A model generated the notes under the pieces. That model worked only from the letters and a program-made list of their open reading frames with translations. It did not search any database and was not told where the DNA came from. This document shows positions 1-5,377 of a DNA stretch of 5,377 nucleotides, piece by piece. Position 1 is the first letter of the stretch. The number at the start of each line of letters is the position of its first letter. This DNA is from Clostridia bacterium. Lineage in GTDB: Bacteria > Bacillota > Clostridia > Christensenellales > UBA1242. The translations under genes were made by a program, and so were the position numbers. The DNA lies in contig JAFQBZ010000102.1 in NCBI GenBank assembly GCA_017399515.1, positions 1 through 5,377 on the forward strand. Reading direction: 5' to 3'.

Positions 1-531
1 ATATGCTTCTTCAATCTGAATGAATTTTGGATCATATCCTGCTTTAACAGCATATTCCATACTTGTGCTTCCAGCAAACATTGCCATGCTGTCAGCACTC
101 TTTGGTTTTGCATAACTCAAATCTACATATTTAGTGTATCCAACGGTTGTAACTTCGGCAGATTTACGAGTTCGGCTTAAAGCCTCTTCACTAACGCTGC
201 CAGATGTTGTAATACTTGTTCGATAATAAATTATCTCATTATCAACCATCTTAATTGCGGTTGGATATCCAACTGCATCAATAACACCTTTTGCAATGAT
301 TGGATATGCATTATCAGAGTGATAATATTTTGATTTGAAATCAATACCATAATCAGATATATAATTCCAAACATCATGATCACCTGATATTTGTGCTTTG
401 TTTGATCTTCCTAAAATAGGATAATATTTACCCTTAGCCTCATCATAAGTGGTTAAGATAAATACATCGCCTGTTTCTTCATCATAATTTCCATTTCTAT
501 CATATAAGTTGTCATATTCAAGACCAACAAG
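1..531 (-). other. Mixed C-terminal part of the fragment (residues 1616-1792)
   Basis: After the helical region comes a hairpin-like stretch with YDRNGNYDEE (1625-1634) and VFILTTYDEAKGKYYPIL (1638-1655). From about 1700 the sequence is less acidic and richer in Ser, Thr and basic residues (ALSRTRKSAE, 1732-1741; YAKPKSAD, 1755-1762). Both CGA arginine codons of the fragment (1719, 1735) lie here. This may be the start of a different domain continuing beyond base 1. No family was recognised and no anchor or stop is seen. Confidence 0.45.
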
Positions 532-3500
532 TTCTTCAATAGGACGATTTTCCACACCAGCCAAGTGTAAAACAATATCTCTTGTTGCTATGTCTGTTGA
601 AAGTGTTGAATAGATAGGAGCATTTGCTTGTTCACCTAAACTATTTGTGAAGATGTGGTTCATTACACCGCTAACCTTTTTCAAATAGAGTGTGCTAATT
701 GAAGTTCCCGCTTTAACAATATCACTTCCATTATGATAAGTATGATCAAATTGTGAGTTAACCAAATTAAATAATGTGATATATCTATTTTGGTTTTCAA
801 GATCTGATTCTGTTGGGTTCTTTTGATAATCACTAAGTGCTTGCATTAATGTTTGTCTGAATTGCTTAAAGGTAATATTATCAAGATTAACTGCATTTTC
901 AGAAACACTTTCACCTTCTTCTTCAGTAACAATTAAATAAGAAATTGTTTTCTTGAAGATTTTGTGAATTCTGTCAGCACTTAAATCAGTTCCCTCATTA
1001 TAATAACCATCTGCGTCATAGAATGCATCATCAGCAACTAATTCTAAATATTTCTTAATTGCACCACGCTTGAATGAACTTGTCATTTCATATTCATTAC
1101 CCTCAACAATAATTACAGGGCAATCTGCAGAACCATTTACAACATTTCCATCATCATCTAATTTATAACTAGTTCCCTCAAGATAATGAGCAAGTGCGTA
1201 AACCTCTTTAATTGCACAACCAAGTGCATCAAGTGTTTGAACTGAATCACCAAATGATAATCTTAAAAGCGTGTCAGCCGCTAAATCACTATCAATTAAA
1301 TATTCAAGAATAATATGCTCTAATGTCTTTAAACCATTGCTTGCACCATATTCTCCATCATTAACGAAATCTGTTAACAAGATTCCATCACCAACATTAT
1401 TAGATAAGTCATTCATATTGCTTAAATAATAAAGTCTTGATGTGTAACTAGCAAGTTTAGAAGCAAATGATCTAAGTTCTGTCCAAACATTAAGTTTTGT
1501 TCTAAGAGATTTGATTTCTGAATCATAAACTCTGTAACTTTCAACAAAACCATTATATTCTGAATTTGTATATGAAGCAGGAACACCATATTTTGCAAGG
1601 AATGATCCACCATAAACATATTCAGCAAGTCTTTCAGGTGAAGCAGTTGACTTCATTGTGTAAGACCTGTTTTCAACATTAAATGTATAACCATCAGTAA
1701 CATAGTTTTTACCAAACTGTGCAAGTGTGAATGTGATACATGTTTTGTTAATAATATCAAGTACTTTTTGACTTGAAATGTAATTTCCAAGAGCGTCGTT
1801 AAGATCTAAAAGTTCAGTGTATGCTTTTGAGAATCTGCCATCTTTATAAGCAGGATCTTTATAAGCAACTTTCACACCGTCAACGATGTAATACTCACCT
1901 GGATTCAATTTCATTACTTCTTTAAGAGCAGTTGTTAAAACTGAAATATCTTCATAAATTGCGTTTAATCTTTGCCAAGCGTCAACATTTTCATATTTGT
2001 TGTAACCAACAAGATTTCTATATTTTGCCGAAGAATTTCCATTAACTGAAGCAGTAATGATATCTTTAATTTCAGTAAGGTCATTTTTAGCAAGCAATGA
2101 AGATTTGTTAATGATGTTAAAGTATGCTCTCTTTGCGTCTGTGAATTGACTGCCTGAGAATGCAAACACATCATCCATAACTGTCCAAGATGTGATAAGT
2201 GCGTCACTTAACAAATCTGTTAACTTATCCCAAAGTGAACCTTCTTCTTCAAGATCAATTTGGTCTAAATCAGGAATATAAATTCCAAGAGCAGCCTTAA
2301 CAGTTGCCTTCTTTGCTTTATCTCTTTGCTTTACATAATCATCAAAATCAGGAATATAACCAGAAGCAGCATCTGTGCTAACAGTGTCTGAATATATCCA
2401 TCTCTTCATGCTTCCTGTAATATACTCATTATATATTTTTATGTATACAGGATCTGCTTTATTTTCTTTTTGAAGTGTTTGCTTAATTGACCAATAAGCA
2501 TCAAGCATGAAGCAATAATAACCATCTGTGTTAAGATCACTAACTCTTGATTTTTTGCTTAAATAAATATCCTTATATTTTTCATTTAATGCCTTAACAA
2601 CTTTTTCAAAGTTGCCAGCATCTGCTAAAACTTTTTTAGCACCAGCAGCATTCACTTTGTCTGAAGATGTTAAACTTCCATCAATTGTGTAACCATTTGA
2701 TGACAAGTTTGCATAAGTGATATTTTCACCGTACAAACCTTTAAGTGTTTTCTCAAAGTTAAATGTGAATGTTGGGTTAGAGTTTCCTGTGAAACTATTT
2801 TCATAAATACAAAGTTCATGGAACGAAGAATACTTAAATGCTGTAACTTCGCCACCATTTTCGTTGCTTAAAGTGTTAATGTAATCTAAATAAGCAGCAT
2901 AGTCACCACTTGCACTAGCAAGTGCGTCTAAAATTGTATACTGTGAATAAACACGAGTAGCAATTTTATAGAAATATTCACCCATGTCAGAGCCTAACAA
3001 AAGTGTTGATAAATATGCTTTGTAAATGCTGATATAGAAACTATCAATTTTTCCATCAACAATTTTTTCACCACGCTCTTTTGCAATATCTTCAAGCACA
3101 GGCAAGAACATATTGTTGAACATTTCAATATAAACTGAGGCTTGCATTGAAAGGTCATTGTATTCTTCTTCACCAAGCATTGAAAGCATTAAAGATTTAA
3201 TAACATTTTCATCAAATACAGGTGTATATTCATAATCTCTATCAATTGCAACATCAGTATTTTCTTTTGCAACTGAAACAAAGAATTCTGAAAGAACTAA
3301 ACCTGCAGCCGTGATATTTGCTGAATTTCCTTCAGAAACAAATTCCCCTGATGTTTGAGCCGAAGTAAATTCGCCAAGCATATCAAGCCAACCATCTGTG
3401 GCAATGAGTGTTGCCCAGTTAAGGTCTGGATAGATAACTTGCATATCATTCATAAGTTTTTGTGGCCAGTTAACTTCTCTAACAATGTTAGAAATTGAAT

Positions 3501-5376
3501 AATTATCACCACATTTAAGTTCAGTAAAGTTTATATGATATCTATTAAAAATGTTTGTGTTAACAGTCATAAATGTAACAACATCACTCTTGCTAAACAA
3601 AATACTGTCTGGAGTTTTTGAATAGTTCAAAGTGTTACCAGTGTTATTAGTAATCTTAACATAATAGTCTGTTGACTCATAAAGTGTTTTTATATTAAAT
3701 GATTTGTCAGAACCAACTGTAATTAAATTATTAGGATTTGAAACAGAACCAACAGTCGTTTTTAATGTTTTACTGTTTCTAATGGCTGCAATGTCAGATT
3801 CATCAAACTTTGATTCATCTGCATCAGTATAACCAATGTTAAGTAAGTTATAATAGTTTCCATTAATTTCAATAACGGCTTCATTTGGCTCTTCAAAAAT
3901 TGGAAGATAACTTTCAATTCTTAAATCATTAAATTCAACGCCTTCAAAATAGTTGTGACGAATTGCTGTGTTTGAGAACTCATAAACAATAATAAAGTCA
4001 AGCCATGTCCAAGTTGATCTATCATTAATGTTAAATCCACTGCTAAGTGCAATATTAATTGCCTTTGTTGTTGTTGCTGAACCTTTCTTAATTTTTGAAA
4101 TTGTCACATCTGTAACATTTTGAAGTGAATCAATAACAGAAAATTCATTTAAAGAGAAATAATAATAGTTGTCAAAAATGAAATCATTAGAGTTCATTGC
4201 AACATTCTTTGGAAGACTAAGATTATGTAACTCTGCTCTATTTGGATATCCTGCCACGCCAGGAACGATTCCTGTTGGAGTTGATGAAATTGCAAATGTA
4301 ACAGGTCCAACATCCATTTCAAATGCGTCATCTCTTCCAAGTCCAACAAGAATTCTTGAATAGCAAAGTCTAAATATTGCAGCATCAACAGCAAGAATTG
4401 TTTGATTGTTTCTTGGTTTAACACCAATGAAATAAATTTCTTTAAGTTCAGTGTTTCCAAACTCATCTTCATCAAGGAATGTCCAATATTTTCCAGGAAT
4501 GTAACCTTGATCTGTTAATACGCTGAAGTTTGTTAAAGCGTTATCAGGATCATATCTAAAATATTCTGGGAAGTTATAGAACATATAATAAAGAATATAA
4601 TCTGAAAGCATCCAAGTGTTATAATCATCAACTTTAAAATCTTCTGAGAAGTTTAATTGAACATCGTTTGTTCCTGCAACAGGTTCATTACCTGGTTCTG
4701 GAAGTGCAACAGGTTCATCATCACAAACAACAAGTGCCTTATATCCTTCTGTTGTTGAATCAAAATAAGAACGAATTGTTTGTGTATTATCATTTAATGT
4801 TCCACCAACATCTGTTGATAAATTAATTTTGCTATAAATTGCGTCAACTTCTGTGCTTGTGAGCAATCCAAGTTTTGAAAGATTCAAATATCTTCCGTTA
4901 ACAATAACATAAGCACTGCTTCCATAAATATGAATGTTTGATCTCAAAACATATTGAGCAGAACTGTTTCTTGTTATTGCAAAAATAACATCAAATAATG
5001 TCCAATCTGCAACCCCTGCACCGCCTTGGAAATTATATGTGTAATATCCATTTGTCACACCATTTTTAATTGCTGCTGTGCCAATGCCATAAACTGTGTT
5101 TGCAATTGTGCCTAAATCATCAACGATGAAATAGAATTTCAAATTTGTTGAAGCATCAACTGTTACATGAGTGATTGTTCCTGTTTCAGATCCAAGAAGT
5201 TTATATGCAATGATTCCTATAGGGCTATAGTCATCACCATCTTTTAAACTATATGAAACGCTTGTTGAATCAAAGTCTGTTGTTAAATTTGAATCATAGC
5301 CAACACTTGTTCCAATTTTAACATAATAAATTTTAAGCCCATCAGTAACCTTGATATATTTATTTCCAAGAGTATC
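1..5376 (-). CDS. Interior fragment of a giant, probably exported repeat protein of unknown function (partial at both ends)
   Basis: Seen: the frame beginning at base 5376 on the minus strand is open for 1,792 codons to base 1, with no stop and no credible internal start. In-frame ATGs have no purine-rich ribosome site before them, and the coding character is uniform up to both edges, so the gene must be longer than this. The protein is acidic, rich in Tyr, Asn, Asp, Ser and Thr, and has only eight cysteines (218, 338, 622, 856, 955, 1213, 1387, 1419). I see no membrane-length hydrophobic stretch. Residues 1-635 look beta-rich and repetitive, 636-1615 mostly helical with short hairpins, and 1616-1792 mixed. 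Low cysteine and polar, aromatic beta repeats are common in surface proteins of Gram-positive bacteria, so an exported adhesin-like or envelope role is inferred. No enzyme motif, LPXTG sorting signal, S-layer homology motif or dockerin was found. The reading frame is near certain; the function is unknown. Confidence 0.95.
1045..1197 (-). repeat. Helix-hairpin-helix module, copy 3 (residues 1394-1444)
   Basis: The order is ALAHYLEGTSYK (1394-1405), an acidic turn DDDGN, then PVIIVEGNEYEMTSS (1420-1434) and a helix from about 1436. It pairs with copy 2 but has a longer acidic loop before the hairpin. A further simple hairpin, YIVDGVKVAY at 1163-1172, has the same turn without the rest of the module. 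Confidence 0.4.
1615..1725 (-). repeat. Helix-hairpin-helix module, copy 2 (residues 1218-1254)
   Basis: The order is LAQFGKNYVT (1218-1227), DGYTFNVENRSYTMKS (1228-1243), then a helix starting near P1247. Residues 1230-1254 align to 1420-1444 of copy 3 with no gap at an offset of 190 residues. V, E, Y, M, S and a later Y are identical. The preceding LAQF also matches LAHY of copy 3. Confidence 0.4.
1840..1867 (-). repeat. 13-bp tandem duplication encoding AYKDP-AYKDG
   Basis: ATCTTTATAAGCA occurs at 1840-1852 and 1855-1867 on the plus strand, a 15-bp period of five codons. The encoded residues are 1171-1180. Identity at DNA level and the in-frame period suggest replication slippage in a loop that tolerates length change. 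Confidence 0.8.
2267..2359 (-). repeat. 15-bp direct repeat pair encoding YIPD, 78-bp apart
   Basis: On the plus strand AAATCAGGAATATAA is present at 2267-2281 and at 2345-2359, an exact 26-codon spacing. They encode YIPDFDDY (1007-1014) and YIPDLDQI (1033-1040), which bracket a lysine-rich segment (KQRDKAKKATVK). This could be a short in-frame duplication or a conserved structural cap used twice. Confidence 0.65.
2632..2739 (-). repeat. Helix-hairpin-helix module, copy 1 (residues 880-915)
   Basis: The order is GLYGENIT, a short loop, NGYTIDG (894-900), LTSS and then a helix from about 907. It resembles copy 2 in the order G-x-N, a T, then GYT followed by a hairpin turn and a helix. It has an extra loop of about five residues and lacks the Y-x-M of copies 2 and 3. 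The relationship is tentative. Confidence 0.3.
3388..3468 (-). other. Tryptophan-rich junction between beta and helical regions (residues 637-663)
   Basis: Three tryptophans (637, 654, 663) fall within 27 residues, compared with 15 in the whole 1,792-residue fragment. They lie in motifs NWPQKL, LNWATL and DGWLDML. The segment sits where the strand-like pattern ends and amphipathic helices begin, so it may be a compact interdomain cap. Function is unknown. Confidence 0.5.
3472..3669 (-). repeat. Beta repeat unit 5, short or decayed (residues 570-635)
   Basis: The opening strand DYYVKITN (570-577) repeats the YYVKI of unit 1 exactly. The core resembles unit 4 around DVVTF (598-602) and NTNIFNRY (606-613), compared with DFIIV (460-464) and NTAIRHNY (469-476). 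The tryptophan is missing and one residue is gapped. The unit ends where the tryptophan-rich junction begins. It is the weakest of the five and could be only a terminal strand pair. Confidence 0.4.
3670..4176 (-). repeat. Beta repeat unit 4 with NG hairpin insert (residues 401-569)
   Basis: This is the best-preserved copy and serves as the reference for the others. The opening strand is NYYYFSLNEF (403-412) and the core is STWTWLDFIIVYEFSN (454-469). It continues with NYFEGV (475-480), then the hairpin VIEINGNYYNL (501-511), an acidic helix-like stretch near 517-535 and the closing IKTLYEST (562-569). It matches unit 2 in motif order and unit 3 without gaps over 29 residues. No aromatic-platform sugar-binding family or Ig-like family could be named from it. 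Confidence 0.6.
4663..4722 (-). other. Pro/Glu-rich linker (residues 219-238)
   Basis: The segment reads DDEPVALPEPGNEPVAGTND. EPVA occurs twice, ten residues apart, flanking LPEPGN. Such Pro/Glu stretches normally form extended flexible spacers between folded domains. Here it falls between the opening strand and the core of unit 3, which suggests an expanded surface loop or that the true domain boundary lies here. Confidence 0.7.
4675..4718 (-). repeat. 14-bp direct repeat pair, 30-bp period, in the linker
   Basis: On the plus strand TGCAACAGGTTCAT occurs at 4675-4688 and again at 4705-4718. The period is exactly ten codons and encodes EPVA both times. The near-perfect DNA identity contrasts with the diverged beta units and points to a recent small duplication or slippage event that kept the frame. 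Confidence 0.85.
4750..5148 (-). repeat. Beta repeat unit 2 with NG hairpin insert (residues 77-209)
   Basis: The opening strand is KFYFIVDD (80-87). The core motif is DWTLFDVIFAI (124-134), with W125 and D129 matching W456 and D460 of unit 4. An added segment follows: YVIVNGRYLNL (156-166) pairs with VIEINGNYYNL of unit 4 (501-511). It shares the NG turn, a Tyr two residues later and the terminal N-L. After it, IRSYFDST (201-208) pairs with IKTLYEST (562-569). These matches occur in the same order in both units with small gaps between them, which supports a shared origin rather than chance. Confidence 0.6.
5149..5331 (-). repeat. Beta repeat unit 1 (residues 16-76), diverged
   Basis: This unit opens with IYYVKI (16-21). 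The same YYVKI string recurs at 571-575, in unit 5. Residues 6-21 and 560-575 align without gaps and share I, K and the whole YYVKI. Its core, IIAYKLLGS at 55-63, aligns without gaps to IIVYEFSNT of unit 4 (462-470). The W of the core motif is replaced by Y50 and the D by G54, so this copy is diverged. It is inferred to be a beta-sandwich-like module; the fold is not proven. Confidence 0.5.
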
Positions 5377-5377
5377 A

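Larger units (their letters stand above)
532..3471 (-). other. Long, mainly alpha-helical region (residues 636-1615)
   Basis: Most of this stretch shows amphipathic helix patterns with hydrophobic residues every three to four positions, for example around 724-770, 780-835, 905-935, 1045-1065, 1132-1156, 1185-1210, 1285-1318, 1347-1400, 1435-1483 and 1500-1545. Short loops with Gly, Asp and Asn and beta hairpins separate them. The hydrophobic spacing is not a continuous heptad, so a stack of helical bundles is more likely than one long coiled coil. I see no transmembrane helix: the most hydrophobic stretch, AGLVLSEFFVSVA (691-703), is short and contains Glu. No named family was recognised. Secondary structure is judged by eye. 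Confidence 0.55.
4177..4749 (-). repeat. Beta repeat unit 3 with Pro-rich linker and extra segment (residues 210-400)
   Basis: The opening strand is GYKALVVCDD (211-220), followed by a proline-rich linker. Residues 240-268 then align to residues 441-469 of unit 4 without any gap. About ten positions are identical: S, F, D, T, W255, D259, I261, Y264, F266 and N268. A second match lies downstream: EFGNTELKEIYFIGV (305-319) against EFSNTAIRHNYFEGV (466-480), eight of 15 identical and ungapped. The unit is therefore longer than its neighbours and may itself hold a partial duplication (W255 and W298 each begin a core-like motif). The NG hairpin of units 2 and 4 is not seen here. Confidence 0.55.

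Noticed and set aside
475..501. RHS/YD-type repeat at YDRNGN
   Set aside because: A single occurrence without the regular spacing of YD repeats.
2515..2538. Dockerin or EF-hand loop at DLNTDGYY
   Set aside because: The first residues fit (D, N, D, G), but the acidic residue expected at loop position 12 is off by one and there is no paired second loop.
1422..3176. Other short minus-strand open frames (1422-1628, 1965-2207, 2670-2858, 2994-3176)
   Set aside because: All are out-of-frame shadows of the long gene, with low-complexity Leu/His/Gln/Lys-rich products.
3268..3306. Transmembrane segment at residues 691-703
   Set aside because: Only about 13 hydrophobic residues, interrupted by Glu, and no flanking positive charge; more like a buried helix.
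4169..4363. Plus-strand 64-codon open frame
   Set aside because: It lies antisense within the continuous minus-strand gene, has no ribosome site, and its sequence mirrors the coding composition of unit 4.
4194..4475. Minus-strand 93-codon open frame in another frame
   Set aside because: It is out of frame with the long gene. Its Leu/Gln/Met-rich translation is what a shifted reading of this codon usage gives.
1..5377. Promoter, terminator, tRNA, riboswitch or mobile element inside the window
   Set aside because: The whole window is open reading frame. No GC-rich stem followed by a T-run, no terminal inverted repeats and no tRNA-like fold were noticed.

Overview
The window is filled by the interior of one very large protein gene on the minus strand. 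Reading the reverse complement from base 5376 to base 1 gives 1,792 consecutive sense codons with no stop, and the frame runs off both ends. Neither the start nor the stop is present, so the signal peptide, any wall or membrane anchor, promoter, ribosome binding site and terminator all lie outside. No RNA gene, insertion sequence, CRISPR array or second gene is visible.

Organism: the DNA is AT-rich (roughly one third G+C by eye). Synonymous codons favour aca, tca, gca/gct, ctt/tta and aga. All 15 tryptophans are TGG and no in-frame TGA occurs, so nothing suggests a code that reassigns TGA. This fits a low-GC bacterium, most likely Bacillota-like, read with the standard bacterial code. The assignment is inference; no taxonomic marker is present.

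Protein layout, N to C (window coordinates fall as the protein proceeds). Residues 1-635 (5376..3472) look beta-rich, with many Tyr/Asn/Thr/Ser and alternating hydrophobic strands. By eye they contain five diverged copies of a beta unit marked by an aromatic opening strand (YYVKI-like) and a core motif of the form W-x(3)-D-x-I-x(2)-Y. Two copies carry an added 'NG-x-Y-x-N-L' hairpin. A Pro/Glu linker built on a 30-bp duplication sits at the start of the third unit. A three-tryptophan patch (residues 637-663) marks a change to a long, mostly alpha-helical region (residues 636-1615, 3471..532). That region is punctuated by short hairpins of the form V/I-D/E-G/N, at least three of which seem to belong to a repeated helix-hairpin-helix module. 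Residues 1616-1792 (531..1) are mixed and become less acidic, and may begin another domain.

Function: I recognise no named family, catalytic motif or anchoring signal. Great length, few cysteines (8 in 1,792), Tyr/Asn/Asp/Ser/Thr richness and repeated beta units fit an exported surface or extracellular protein such as an adhesin or cell-envelope giant protein. That is inference only.
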